A stretch of 64,000 nucleotides of DNA from Candidatus Hydrogenedentota bacterium (GTDB lineage Bacteria; Hydrogenedentota; Hydrogenedentia; Hydrogenedentales; JAJRTN01): the NCBI GenBank assembly GCA_024278275.1, contig JAJRTN010000199.1:1-64000 (forward strand), in the 5' to 3' direction. The position numbers and the translations under genes are program-made. The notes under the pieces are model-generated. The model saw nothing but the letters and a program-made list of their open reading frames with translations. It was not told the DNA's origin and did no database searches. This document shows, piece after piece, positions 34,751 to 43,973 of the stretch (position 1 is the stretch's first letter; every line of letters starts with the position of its first letter).

Positions 34751-35593
34751 TCCATCCTCTTCGGCATGCTCCCGCAGCCAAATCCGCGCGTCCCCCTTAC
34801 CGAACTTCTTGTGAATCTTGAGTAGGCGCAACGCATCGGTCTCGTGCCCCCGTTCCCAAAGGTCAAGGATGAAACCCTCTTTGCCCGCATCGTCGAGGGT
34901 TTCCCAACGCGGCAGCTTTTCTTCCCGGTCGGGTGCGGCTTCGTATTGCCCGGCCAGGAGGCGAATGGCGATGTCTTCCCCCGGGCGAATCCACTCCCAG
35001 GTGAGCCGGACGCCGGGTGGCTCAATCACGCGGACGGGATAATCGTGGTGTTTACGGCGCGCGATCCATCCGTGGGGCGGGGGCATTCGCCGTTCTTCCC
35101 GGAGCACCCGGCGCAGGGCCTCCGTATCCCCGTGCGCCAGGTGGATATCAATGCAGGAGAAGCGGTCACGCGAGCTGGCAACCCCGTCCACGCGGGTTCG
35201 GCGGTAGGGAACGTGCCGCTGTTCGAGGGTCTTGCGCACCGCGGCCACCTCCCCGGCGGGGATAAACAACACGCGGTGGCTTTCCCCGGGCAAGTGCCGA
35301 TTGAGGCAGGACCGAAGGTTAATATAGAGGCCCCGCTCCGTGGTTTTGAGGAGCCAGTTACGGGAACCCATGGTCAACCGCAAACGCGCCGCCAACATAA
35401 GGGCGAGAATCAGGGTCGTGAATCCCGGCACGGCGACGAGGATCGGTTGGCTCGCGTCTCCTTTCGGAATGGCCACGTAGGCCGTAATGCCGGCCATGAC
35501 CAGGGTCACCATCAGAAAGGGCAGCCACGAACGGTTGCGAAACGTGTGAAGGACGCCGGTTTCGGGCGCCTGGTTGAAGGGCAGGATCGTCAT
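34736..35593 (-). CDS. Two-helix membrane protein of unknown function
   Basis: I do not recognise the family. The 285-residue protein has two hydrophobic helices (about residues 24-42 and 50-68) and then a soluble, basic domain. That domain has the pattern SHRVLFIPAGEVAAVRKTLEQR and a C-terminal helical part (DAGKEGFILDLWERGHETDALRLLKIHKKFG). The last few codons and the stop lie within a dispersed repeat, so the native C-terminus may have been altered. It lies 124 bp downstream of metG on the same strand. Confidence 0.62.
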   Translation of the reverse strand: MTILPFNQAPETGVLHTFRNRSWLPFLMVTLVMAGITAYVAIPKGDASQPILVAVPGFTTLILALMLAARLRLTMGSRNWLLKTTERGLYINLRSCLNRHLPGESHRVLFIPAGEVAAVRKTLEQRHVPYRRTRVDGVASSRDRFSCIDIHLAHGDTEALRRVLREERRMPPPHGWIARRKHHDYPVRVIEPPGVRLTWEWIRPGEDIAIRLLAGQYEAAPDREEKLPRWETLDDAGKEGFILDLWERGHETDALRLLKIHKKFGKGDARIWLREHAEEDGGAPW

Positions 35594-35717
35594 TGCTTTC
35601 CTGGATTCCCCTTTTTACGGGAACGACGGTTCGGCGGCGGCGGGGTTGCATCCTGTCTGCAAGTACGTCGTCATCATTTCCAACAAGGCCACCCGGCATT
35701 CTTCACCCGGGCCACGG

Positions 35718-37457
35718 CTAGAACGCTTCACCCCGTTGGTGCGCCTCGGCGAGTTCCGCGATGCGGTCCTTGTCGAGCTTGGGGAAGAGCACGGTGGGTT
35801 TCCGCAGCGGCGCGCCCGGGGAGAGCAGGTTTTTGCCCGCGTTCCACCCATCCACGCCGCCGTCGGGACCGCCCTCCGGCAAGTGGATGCCGAGGATTGC
35901 CGAGAGGGTCCGCGCCGCGTCGGGCGTAAAGGGGGCAAGCACATGGCAGAGAGCGTGGACCACCTGGCAACAGGCATACAAGGTGCTTCCCGTCCGGGCC
36001 AGGTCCGTCTTTCGTGTCACCCACGGCTGCCTGGCATCGAAATAGACATTTGCCCGGCGCCCCAGGTCGATGACCCGTTCCAGGGCAAGGCGGAAGCGAA
36101 AGTCCTCCAGCGCCCCGCCAATGGCGTCAATCTGCGTGGGCAGGTAATCGAGCAGCGCCCGGTCTTCCTCGTCCAGGTTTCCGGCCTCCGGCACCTGGCC
36201 GTCGAAGTTTTTCACGGTCATGGTGAGCGAACGATGGATGAAATTGCCCACAACGTCGCAGATCTCGCCGTTGTAACGCTTGAGGAGGTCGTCCCAGTCG
36301 AAAGCGGCGTCCCTGGATTCGGGCGCGTTGGCGCAGAGATAATAGCGAATAATGTCGGGGGCGAAGTGTTCGAGCATCCACTTCACGCTGATCATGTTGC
36401 CTTTCGACTTGGAACCTTTTTCCTCCTTGCCGGTTTTGCGGTTGAAAATGTTGAGGTACTCGTTCCCCACCACGTTGTCCGCCAACACGAAACCGTCCTG
36501 TCCCGCGAGAACCGCCGGGAAGATGATGGCATGGAAGGGCACATTATCCTTGCCGATGAAGTGGATCAGCCGCGTGGCCTCATCCTTCCACCACGGCTCC
36601 CACGCGGCGTCGTCGCCCTTTACGTCCAGGCCCCACTGGCGTGTATTGGTCACGTAACCGATGGGCGCGTCGAACCACACATAGATGCGCTTGCCCTCGG
36701 CCTCGGGATCGTCGAGGGGAATGGTCACGCCCCAATCCGTGTCGCGCGTGATGCAGCGCGACCGCAGATCCTCCACCCAGCCATAGGCGATGCCCCGCAC
36801 GTTGGCCCGCCACTCGGGGTGACTGTCGAGATAGGCCTTCAACCGATCCTTGAACTTGGGCAAATCGAGAAACCAGTGCTTCGATTTCCGCAGCACGGGG
36901 GAGGAGTCGTCCCCGGGGATGTTCGCCCGGGGAGATACCAGGTCGTGGGGGGAATACTGGGCGCCGCAGCTTTCGCACTCGTCGCCGTTGGCCCCCGTAT
37001 AGCCGCACTTCGGGCATGTGCCGCTCACGTAACGGTCCGGCAGAAAGCGTTCCAGGTGCTCCGAATACCACAGCTCCATTTCGTCCTCGTGGATATAGCC
37101 CGTGTCATTGAGCCGCGTGAAGAAAGCCTGCGTCGTGTCGGCATGCAGGGGCCACGAGGTTCGGCCATAGATGTCGTAGGAGATTCCAAGCCGTTTGAAA
37201 GCCTCCGCGTTGGCGGTGTGATAGCGGTCAATTACCTCCTTCGGCGTGATGCCTTCCCTGAGCGCCGTCAACGTCACGGGCACGCCATGCTCGTCGGACC
37301 CGCCGACATAGAGCACCTTTTCGCCCTTCTGGCGCTTGTAGCGCACGAAGATATCGGCGGGCAGATAAGCCCCCGCAATATGCCCCAAATGAATGTAGCC
37401 GTTGGCGTAGGGCAACGCGGAAGTGACCAGGGTTCTCTCGAAGGTTTTCTCGGGCAT
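35718..37457 (-). CDS. metG: Methionyl-tRNA synthetase
   Basis: Charges tRNA-Met; class Ia synthetase of 579 residues. It shows the HIGH-box variant HLGH in ALPYANGYIHLGH, zinc-finger cysteines CPKCGYTG and CESCGAQ, and the KMSKS-loop variant KGSKSKGN. A helical anticodon-binding domain follows (LEDFRFRLALERVIDLGRRAN). The C-terminal EMAP-like tRNA-binding domain seen in longer MetG proteins is absent. The ATG at 37457 is preferred because the conserved N-terminus starts there; an upstream in-frame ATG adds 15 residues. Confidence 0.95.
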   Translation of the reverse strand: MPEKTFERTLVTSALPYANGYIHLGHIAGAYLPADIFVRYKRQKGEKVLYVGGSDEHGVPVTLTALREGITPKEVIDRYHTANAEAFKRLGISYDIYGRTSWPLHADTTQAFFTRLNDTGYIHEDEMELWYSEHLERFLPDRYVSGTCPKCGYTGANGDECESCGAQYSPHDLVSPRANIPGDDSSPVLRKSKHWFLDLPKFKDRLKAYLDSHPEWRANVRGIAYGWVEDLRSRCITRDTDWGVTIPLDDPEAEGKRIYVWFDAPIGYVTNTRQWGLDVKGDDAAWEPWWKDEATRLIHFIGKDNVPFHAIIFPAVLAGQDGFVLADNVVGNEYLNIFNRKTGKEEKGSKSKGNMISVKWMLEHFAPDIIRYYLCANAPESRDAAFDWDDLLKRYNGEICDVVGNFIHRSLTMTVKNFDGQVPEAGNLDEEDRALLDYLPTQIDAIGGALEDFRFRLALERVIDLGRRANVYFDARQPWVTRKTDLARTGSTLYACCQVVHALCHVLAPFTPDAARTLSAILGIHLPEGGPDGGVDGWNAGKNLLSPGAPLRKPTVLFPKLDKDRIAELAEAHQRGEAF

Positions 37458-37656
37458 GATAACAGGACCTGTGGGTTTGGGGAGTTTTCCGGGAGCCATC
37501 ATTCTACCCCATGGAAACGCCGCCTTTCACGCGGCCTGCACATCCCTGGATTAAGGGCGGCGGCCTGTCTCCTCCTGTGCTATACTCGGTGAAATGCGCC
37601 GGCGCGGTCCGGCGGGGATCCCGGCCCGGCCGCCGCAACCTTTCTGGAGATTGACC

Positions 37657-39642
37657 ATGGGTGATCGTGTCTTGATTTTCGTTCTTCTTCTGTTCGGCTT
37701 TGCTCATGCCGCACAATGCGAAGCCTCCTATTACCGCGACCTCTATCCCGATACCTGGGTGGCCACGGACGCCCTGGGCCGCACCATGCCGACCTTTGCT
37801 GAGGTGGGGCCGGTAAAGAATGACCAGCGGCGGGTGGTGGGTATTTTCTACATCACCTGGCACCGGGACGCCGCCGCCAACCGAAAGAGTCCCTACGCGG
37901 CGGATGTAACGAAGATCCTGGCGAAGGATCCCAGCGCCCGGCTGGATGCCGGGAATCCCCTTTGGACCGACGGCTCTTACCATTGGGGCGAACCGGAGAT
38001 GGGCTATTTCCTCAGCAAGGACGAGTGGGTTATCCGAAAGGACATGTCCATGCTGGCCGACGCGGGGGTGGATGTTCTCGTCATGGACGTGACCAACGCG
38101 GTCCGGTATTGGGACGAATGGAACGTGTTCTTCCCCGTGATGCAGCAAATGAAGGCTGAGGGTAACAAGGTTCCCAGGTTCTGTTTCTGGGCCTTCAATG
38201 GCCCCGTCATTACGGTGGTACAGGATCTCTACGACAAAATCTACAAGGCGGGAAAATACAGGGATCTCTGGTTCGAGTGGGACGGAAAGCCCCTGTTGCT
38301 CTACAACGGCACCCCGAATGTCGATGCAACGGCCAACAAGCCGCGCAACAGGAACCCCCACTACGACCCCGCGGCCAAAACCGATCCCAATCACCCCCAT
38401 TATGGCGACCCGGACTATACGGAGGAGTTCTACCAGGACTACACCAGGGAGGTGAAGGCTTTCTTCACGCTTCGCACCATGTGGTGGGGCTATTACCAGT
38501 GGGCCGGAAAGCGCTTCGTTGGCACGGAGGACAATTGGAGTTTCGGTTATGACCTCGCCCATGAGCCGGTAAAGGCCATGGCGCCGGGCGATCTCGTGTC
38601 CACCCACAAGGGCGTGAAAGAAGAAGCGGCCGTCACCCCCGCGCAACATCCCACCAGTGTCGTGGGCAAATCGTGGAGCCGCGCCCATGGCGAACCGGCG
38701 TTGAACGAATACGACCTGCCCAAGCCCACCTACGTGCCCTGGCTGGGCAAAACGGTGGATCACCCCGAGGGCTATGGCATCTATTTTCAGGAGCGGTGGG
38801 ACGAGGCGCTGGCGGCCAACCCGCAATTCCTTTATATCAATGACTGGAACGAATGGACCGCCGGGAAATACCACCCCGCCGCGGGAACGACCACGAAGTT
38901 TCTGCGCCGCGACAGCACCTACTTCTTCGTGGACCAGTACAATGCCGAGTTCAACCGCTGCATCCACCCCATGAAGGGCGGCTACACGGACAATTACTAC
39001 ATGCAGATGGCCCAGAATATCCGGCGCTACAAGGGGGTGCGGCCCGTTCCGGAAAACAGGGGCCTGAGCAAGATGGCCGTGGATGGTGCGTTCGATGACT
39101 GGAAAGCCGTCGCGGTGGAATACCGCGACACGGTGAACGACACGTTCCACCGCGACTATCCCGGCTATGGCGGACTGCACTATAAGAACGATTCGGGCCG
39201 CAATGATATCATCACCGGAAAGGTGGCCGTGGATGACGCGAACCTTTACTTCTACGTGGCGGCCAACAGCGTCCTTACGCCCTGCACGGACAAAAACTGG
39301 ATGCTCCTGCTCATTGATGCCGACCAGGACCCGGACACCGGATGGTATGGATACGATTATCTCGTCAATCAGAAGGTGGTGGATGACAAAACCACCACGA
39401 TCATGCGGTATTCCACGGATGACGCATGGGTGGAGCAGGCCAGACTGCCCTACCGGTACAGCGGAAAAGAACTGGAACTGGCTGTGCCACGCAACCTGTT
39501 GGGCCTGGAAGGCGACGCCTTCACCTTCGATTTCCACTGGGTCGACAATCCGGTCGAACTGAAGGATCCCATTTCCCTGTGCACCGATGGCGACAGCGCG
39601 CCAAACCGGCGCTTCAACTACCGCTGCATCTGGAAAAGGTAG
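37657..39642 (+). CDS. Exported GH71/99-like protein with C-terminal CBM9/DOMON-type domain
   Basis: The 661-residue protein has a signal peptide (cleavage near residue 20). A TIM-barrel-like region follows with VVGIFYITWH, MLADAGVDVLVMDVTNA, RFCFWAFNGP and YINDWNEWTAG; such patterns occur in GH71/GH99-related proteins. The last 160 residues (DGAFDDWKAVAVEYRDT ... DDANLYFYV ... LLIDADQDPDTGW) resemble a CBM9 or DOMON-type carbohydrate-binding beta-sandwich. Role in polysaccharide breakdown is likely, substrate unknown. TGGAGA lies 7 bp before the ATG. It is divergent from metG. Confidence 0.72.
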   Translation: MGDRVLIFVLLLFGFAHAAQCEASYYRDLYPDTWVATDALGRTMPTFAEVGPVKNDQRRVVGIFYITWHRDAAANRKSPYAADVTKILAKDPSARLDAGNPLWTDGSYHWGEPEMGYFLSKDEWVIRKDMSMLADAGVDVLVMDVTNAVRYWDEWNVFFPVMQQMKAEGNKVPRFCFWAFNGPVITVVQDLYDKIYKAGKYRDLWFEWDGKPLLLYNGTPNVDATANKPRNRNPHYDPAAKTDPNHPHYGDPDYTEEFYQDYTREVKAFFTLRTMWWGYYQWAGKRFVGTEDNWSFGYDLAHEPVKAMAPGDLVSTHKGVKEEAAVTPAQHPTSVVGKSWSRAHGEPALNEYDLPKPTYVPWLGKTVDHPEGYGIYFQERWDEALAANPQFLYINDWNEWTAGKYHPAAGTTTKFLRRDSTYFFVDQYNAEFNRCIHPMKGGYTDNYYMQMAQNIRRYKGVRPVPENRGLSKMAVDGAFDDWKAVAVEYRDTVNDTFHRDYPGYGGLHYKNDSGRNDIITGKVAVDDANLYFYVAANSVLTPCTDKNWMLLLIDADQDPDTGWYGYDYLVNQKVVDDKTTTIMRYSTDDAWVEQARLPYRYSGKELELAVPRNLLGLEGDAFTFDFHWVDNPVELKDPISLCTDGDSAPNRRFNYRCIWKR

Positions 39643-39663
39643 GTTTCAGCCTTGCATGGGGGG

Positions 39664-39710
39664 GGCCTGTCCCCAGGCACCGCGAAGCGGTGCGGATGCT
39701 GAGGACAGCC
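39664..39710. terminator. Two-part hairpin between convergent genes
   Basis: A GCACCGC / GCGGTGC inner stem sits inside an outer CCTGTCC / GGACAG stem, between the GH71/99-like gene and yqeY, which converge here. It is a candidate bidirectional terminator, though without a T run. Confidence 0.4.
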
Positions 39711-39741
39711 TCCCTCCCGCAAAAGCAAGGCGGAGGCCGGG

Positions 39742-40191
39742 TCAGGCCTGCCCCAACACCTCGCGGCAGATCCGGTTCAACAGCTTGCCGTCTGCCAAGT
39801 CGCCCAGCTCTTTCTTCATCGCCCCCGTGAGACGGCCCGCCTGATCCACTTCGGGATGTTCCGCCACGTACGCCTTCACGCGCTCGGTCAACGCCTCCGC
39901 GCCGAGTTGTTGGGGCAGGAACTCTTCGATGATGGCGATCTCCTCCCGCAGCTTCTCCACCTCCTCCGGTTTCCCCACCTCCTCGAAGGCCTCCATGCTC
40001 TGCCGGCGCTTTTTCACTTCCGCGCGCAGGGCCTGAAGGGCCTCCTCGTCCGTGATGGGCCGGTCCCTGGGCCCCGCCTTTTCTTTCAGCAACAACGCGC
40101 CCTTGGCCATGCGAAGACAGGACAGACGGGCGGCATTTCTCTCCTTCATCGCCGTCTTGAGGGCGTTTTGCAGGTCTTCCCTGATGCTCAT
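39742..40191 (-). CDS. yqeY: GatB/YqeY domain protein
   Basis: A 149-residue helical protein of the YqeY family, related to the tail of GatB amidotransferase. It has the typical N-terminal LKTAMKERNAARLSCLRMA helix, a middle charged helix (EKLREEIAIIEEFLPQQL), and a C-terminal GRLTGAMKKEL...DGKLLNRICREVL. It is presumed to bind RNA or tRNA-related partners; the precise role is unknown. Length is normal. Confidence 0.92.
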   Translation of the reverse strand: MSIREDLQNALKTAMKERNAARLSCLRMAKGALLLKEKAGPRDRPITDEEALQALRAEVKKRRQSMEAFEEVGKPEEVEKLREEIAIIEEFLPQQLGAEALTERVKAYVAEHPEVDQAGRLTGAMKKELGDLADGKLLNRICREVLGQA

Positions 40192-40430
40192 GGGTTCCGA
40201 TCTCCGGGGTTGTCGCGGAATCGCTTCCCCATGAACCTACCCGCTCATGCCTACCTGATGCAAGGTCTTTGCCTCTCCTTTGCCCTCCTCCCCACCGGGC
40301 CAAGAGAAGCCATGGCGCAAGAAAAGAGGAAACAAAGGTCTTTTCCGGGCCTGGTCGCCTACGCTGTGAACAACACACGGGGCGGGCGCATTGGGGGCCT
40401 CCCCAGAACGATGTACCGGGAGATCGAGTT

Positions 40431-40817
40431 ATGCGGTTCGACATCAGGCGTATCAAAGTACAGTCCATCACCCCCTTCCTGGCCGACACCCTCGAAGAAG
40501 CGAGAAGCCCCTGGCACGAAACCAGGGCGGAGATTCGGGCAGGGTTGGAAAAGGGCAAGCGGAAGGCCTTCCTCCTGCGCTGGGTTCGCACCCAGATGGA
40601 CGCGAGGCTGACGGAGCGGGAACGGTACTGCGTGCAGCTTCACTTCTTTCTCGGCCTGACCTACGAGCAGATTGGCCGTGTCACCGGGACCTCCCGGTCG
40701 GCGGTCTGCCGCGCCGTGCAGCGGGGCCTGCGCCGCCTCCGGGCCGCGGCGCAAGAGGACACTTCCTGGCGCGGCGGGTGGCAGGATCGGGGCGGGGAAG
40801 GCCGGGGACCGTCTTGA
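40431..40817 (+). CDS. Lone sigma-70 region 4-type DNA-binding protein
   Basis: A 128-residue protein whose C-terminal half matches sigma-70 region 4 and related HTH regulators: LTERERYCVQLHF, then TYEQIGRVTGTSRSAVCRAVQRGLRRLR. The N-terminal half (FDIRRIKVQSITPFLADTLEEARSP) does not match a sigma region 2, so it is probably a regulator rather than a complete sigma factor. The ATG at 40431 is chosen because GGAG lies 8 bp upstream. It stands alone, before the TPR lipoprotein gene. Confidence 0.72.
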   Translation: MRFDIRRIKVQSITPFLADTLEEARSPWHETRAEIRAGLEKGKRKAFLLRWVRTQMDARLTERERYCVQLHFFLGLTYEQIGRVTGTSRSAVCRAVQRGLRRLRAAAQEDTSWRGGWQDRGGEGRGPS

Positions 40818-40933
40818 TCTCCCCTTTTTCCCATGGGGCGTAGCATGATAGTATCTTCCCGTTCGGTTGAGGGGTCTTCGGCCTACGGATATTGTTTGGC
40901 GCCCTGTTCGGGGCCACATGAAGGAATGACACC

Positions 40934-42049
40934 ATGCGACGTATCGCCCGGCTGCCTGTTTTGATCGTTATCGCCAGTTTGGTGGCCGGGTGCGCCACGA
41001 CGGCCACGGTGGACCAAGCCGCCATCTCGGGCGCGCAACGGCCCGCGTGGTCGCTCGATGGCGCGGACGATGAAATGGTGGTGGCCGTGTCGCCGGCGCG
41101 GCGGACCCTGCAAATCATGGGCAGCGCGGGCACCCTCATCGGCGCGGGCATCGCGGCGGTCAGCAATTCACGGTATCGACGTGCCATTGAATCGGTACTC
41201 TCGGACTACGATGGCGGCGCGGTAATGGAAAAAATCCTGGAAGAACGACTCCGTGAAACGTTCGGCCCGGACCTGGCCCGCGTGTCCGCGCCTCGGCACG
41301 TGGTGGGGCAGAAGGAACGCCAGGAGGCCATGAAGGCGCGTTTCCGCGCGTTGCGCGGCCAGGGCCATGACCGTGTGCTGGATCTGAACGTGACCTACGG
41401 CCTTTTCGGCTACGAGGGCACGCTGGTGGCCAAGATCGACGGCCGCATGTACGCGGTCGATGGCCGCAAGGTGATCTGGGACAACCGTCTCGTGGTCTTT
41501 TCCTCACCCGTACTGGCGAGCGACCGCCTGGTGGATCCCACGAAGCGTGCCCTGCCCAACCTGGGATCGCCGCGCCTCAGCATTGAAGAGAACGCTATCG
41601 AGCAGTGGACGGGAGACGGCGGCGCGCTGTTTCGCCGGCGCTTCGAGGCGGCGGCCCGCGGCGCGGTGTCCGCCATGCTTGTCGATATGGGCCTTGCGGA
41701 CGAACCCGAAGGCGCCTACTACCTCGCCAAGCAGCTCATGAACCAGAAGAAGTTTGACCGGGCGGACGCGTATTACCGGAAAGCGTTGGCCATGCGGCCG
41801 GATTACGCCGATGCACGAAACGGTCTCGCCGTGAATACCGCCCACGCGGGTGACCTGGACGGTGCCATCGCCTTGGCCGAAGCCCTCGTGAAAGACAAGC
41901 CCGACTACGCCCCGGCCCAATACAATCTCGCCTGGTGGTATGCCGAGGGGCGGAAAGACGTGGAAGCGGCCCGCCCCTATTATGAGCGCGCCCGCGAACT
42001 GGGACTTCCCGGCGACAAGGATCTTGAAAAGACGCTTGGAATTCAATAG
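40934..42049 (+). CDS. Lipoprotein with C-terminal TPR repeats
   Basis: The 371-residue protein has a signal peptide with lipobox VAGC (Cys20). A central beta-rich domain of about 230 residues is unidentified. Three TPR-like repeats end the protein (FDRADAYYRKALAMRPDYADARNGLA, GDLDGAIALAEALVKDKPDYAPAQYNLA, VEAARPYYERARELG). Such proteins often scaffold envelope complexes. A MITE-like element begins 9 bp after its stop codon. Confidence 0.78.
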   Translation: MRRIARLPVLIVIASLVAGCATTATVDQAAISGAQRPAWSLDGADDEMVVAVSPARRTLQIMGSAGTLIGAGIAAVSNSRYRRAIESVLSDYDGGAVMEKILEERLRETFGPDLARVSAPRHVVGQKERQEAMKARFRALRGQGHDRVLDLNVTYGLFGYEGTLVAKIDGRMYAVDGRKVIWDNRLVVFSSPVLASDRLVDPTKRALPNLGSPRLSIEENAIEQWTGDGGALFRRRFEAAARGAVSAMLVDMGLADEPEGAYYLAKQLMNQKKFDRADAYYRKALAMRPDYADARNGLAVNTAHAGDLDGAIALAEALVKDKPDYAPAQYNLAWWYAEGRKDVEAARPYYERARELGLPGDKDLEKTLGIQ

Positions 42050-42057
42050 ACGCCATG

Positions 42058-42264
42058 TAGTCCCTTCCCCGTGAAGTGCTGTACCTCCTGTCACGAAAAC
42101 ATGCGTGTCCCGCCCCACCGTTATGCCCGCGAAAGCGGGGAGCCATGGGTCGGGGGCAGTACCTTGACCTTTTCCGTGGATTCCCGCGTTCGCGGGAATG
42201 ACGTAAGGGAGAGGCAAACACGTTTTTGCGACAATTTGTACAGAACTTCACAGGTAGGGAACTA
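42058..42264. mobile_element. MITE-like element with ~40-bp terminal inverted repeats (copy 1)
   Basis: The ends read TAGTCCCTTCCCCGTGAAG at the left and, on the opposite strand, TAGTTCCCTACCTGTGAAG at the right. Similarity continues through CTGTACaaaTTGTC to a GAAAACxTG block. Both ends carry the TA that Tc1/IS630-type transposases duplicate. The interior contains a GC hairpin repeat (GGATTCCCGCG / CGCGGGAATG) and no coding region, so movement would need a transposase in trans; none is in the window. Confidence 0.8.
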
Positions 42265-42309
42265 AGCATCGGATCCCGAAGCGAAGCACCCCGAGCAGGA
42301 CCGAGGTGA

Positions 42310-42345
42310 AAAAAACCGCACGGTTACATGGCTGTTCCCGCGGTA
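42310..42345 (-). terminator. Candidate terminator of the arsR-to-DGC operon
   Basis: Read on the minus strand, ACCGC ... GCGGT forms a short stem with a 20-base loop, followed directly by seven T. It lies 59 bp past the DGC gene stop. The stem is short, so strength is uncertain. Confidence 0.45.
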
Positions 42346-42403
42346 AGGGCACATCCGTTCATCCCGCTTCAAGCGGACCGGTGAGTGTGTCGGAGGATCC
42401 GCG

Positions 42404-42802
42404 CTAACAGCACGATTCCTCGACATCCAGAAGGGCGGCGCCGGCCGCATCGGCGGCTCTTGCAATGTTTTCCTCGCTCACGGGCGTTTTGCCCTTTTCC
42501 ATGCCCAACGCTTCAAGCTGCACATGGGCAAAATGCTCAAAACCCGCCTTCTTCATAATCTTCTTCGCGCATTCATGATCGCAGCCGTCGAGGACCACGA
42601 TCCGGGCCGCGCCCCGAGTCTTGCCGACGATATCGGGAATGTCGGCACCAATAGCGGCGGTGCAACACATGGACGCTGTCTTTTTCTTGGCGAGTTTACG
42701 GGCCGCCCGGTCGGAGATGGAGCCCACGTCGGCGGCTCCGGAACAGGCGAAAACCATGTTGTAGCGCAGTGTTCCGCAACAGTTGGACGTTTGCTCAGAC
42801 AT
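42404..42802 (-). CDS. Putative zinc-binding DGC-domain protein
   Basis: A 132-residue cytoplasmic protein with many cysteines: Cys8-Cys9, Cys20, Cys46-Cys47, Cys74 and Cys78 (VVLDGCDHECAKK), and a C-terminal Cys131-Cys132. The DGC motif and paired cysteines match the DGC domain family, described as putative zinc-binding proteins of unknown role. Last gene of the ArsR-controlled operon, 86 bp after the mini-thioredoxin gene. It may bind or deliver a soft metal or sulfur species; this is inference. The ATG at 42802 is chosen for AAGGAAAGG upstream. Confidence 0.82.
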   Translation of the reverse strand: MSEQTSNCCGTLRYNMVFACSGAADVGSISDRAARKLAKKKTASMCCTAAIGADIPDIVGKTRGAARIVVLDGCDHECAKKIMKKAGFEHFAHVQLEALGMEKGKTPVSEENIARAADAAGAALLDVEESCC

Positions 42803-42888
42803 GTTTCTTTCCTTTCCTTGAAACGCTTTTGACACGTTATCCACACCAGCCGCTGCCGATGGCAGGGGTCCCATGGCTGACTTTTCGT

Positions 42889-43122
42889 TCAGACCAGCAT
42901 GGCCTTCACGTCTTCCACGGAAGGCACTTTCCCCGATACCTTCACTTCGCCGTCCACCACCAGGGCGGGGGTTACCATGACACCAAAGGCCATGATATCG
43001 TCGATTCGCGTCACCTTCTCGACTTCATAATCCAAACCGAGTTCCTTCGCGGCGGCTTCCGCCGTTTCCGTGAGCTTTTGGCATTTGGCGCAACCGGTTC
43101 CAAGAATCTTCAGATCTTTCAT
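42889..43122 (-). CDS. Mini-thioredoxin (small redox-active disulfide protein)
   Basis: A 77-residue thioredoxin-fold protein with the redox motif Cys11-Ala-Lys-Cys14 and cis-Pro loop MVTPALVVDGEV. It belongs to the 'redox-active disulfide protein 2' group, commonly encoded next to DUF318 permeases. Such proteins likely exchange thiols or pass metal or metalloid thiolates to the transporter. GGGAG precedes the ATG by 7 bp. It follows the TauE gene by 26 bp in the operon. Confidence 0.9.
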   Translation of the reverse strand: MKDLKILGTGCAKCQKLTETAEAAAKELGLDYEVEKVTRIDDIMAFGVMVTPALVVDGEVKVSGKVPSVEDVKAMLV

Positions 43123-43148
43123 TTGTAAACTCCCTGTTGACTTATTTC

Positions 43149-43973
43149 TTACCTTATGGCGGGTTCCATCCAGGTGAACAGTTGGACCGCCAGACGAATG
43201 GCGATGAGCCACACGGCAACACCGAAAACACGCTTCAACAAAAGCCGATTCAGCTTGAGGGAAACCCGGCTTCCCATCGTGCCCCCCAGGATCGCGCCGA
43301 GCGCCAGTATTGCGCCGACCCGCCCATCCACCTGCCCGCTCATGGTGTGCCCCACCAGGCCCGACAGGGCCGTGGCTGCCACCATGACGGTCGAGGTGGC
43401 CACGGCGATCTCCATGGGTACGCCGCAAAACAACACCATAATGGGCAGCTTGATGATGCCGCCCGTGATGCCCAGCATCCCCGACAGAAAGCCGATGGCC
43501 GCGGTGGCCGTCAGGACCAGGGGAAGATTCACGCGGTAATCGTTGCCCTGAAAGTGGCGGTTCCATAACCACCATTTTCCCGTAACCATCGGTCTCTTTG
43601 AAGCAAGATTATTCCGCCGGAGCATAAGGGTACCGGCCACCATCAACACCAGCACGAGGACCGACTGAAGGAACGCCGCGGGGAGGTAACCCGCGAAGTA
43701 GCCGCCCACCAAGGCCATGAGGTCCGTGGGTGGATCGATGACCAGGGCGAGTTTCCAATCGACCTTCTTGTTCTTCCAGAAGGTGAATGTGGCGGAAAGC
43801 GAGGTGGCCAGGATCAGGATAAGACTGATCGATGGTGCTTCCCTGATGGAAAAACCGGCAAACAGAAGAATGGGCACATAGAGGATTCCGCCGCCCATGC
43901 CGATCATGGAAAAGACGGTCGATATGGCGAAGAACACCACGGCCAGGAGGACCAACTGTTCCATGCCGGTCAT
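43149..43973 (-). CDS. TauE/SafE family membrane exporter
   Basis: A 274-residue permease of the TSUP family with about eight helices and the two family repeats: GMGGGILYVPILL in the first half, GFLSGMLGITGGIIKLPIMV in the second. Relatives export sulfite, sulfoacetate or other small sulfur anions and some metal complexes. Its ATG overlaps the stop of a 25-codon CxxC micropeptide gene (ATGA), so it is translationally coupled to it; this supports the start at 43973 rather than the in-frame ATG 9 bp downstream. Confidence 0.87.
   Translation of the reverse strand: MTGMEQLVLLAVVFFAISTVFSMIGMGGGILYVPILLFAGFSIREAPSISLILILATSLSATFTFWKNKKVDWKLALVIDPPTDLMALVGGYFAGYLPAAFLQSVLVLVLMVAGTLMLRRNNLASKRPMVTGKWWLWNRHFQGNDYRVNLPLVLTATAAIGFLSGMLGITGGIIKLPIMVLFCGVPMEIAVATSTVMVAATALSGLVGHTMSGQVDGRVGAILALGAILGGTMGSRVSLKLNRLLLKRVFGVAVWLIAIRLAVQLFTWMEPAIR

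Noticed and set aside
42105-42210. CRISPR-like hairpin repeats inside the MITE-like element
   Set aside because: The repeats are inverted GC hairpins without regular spacers or adjacent cas genes.
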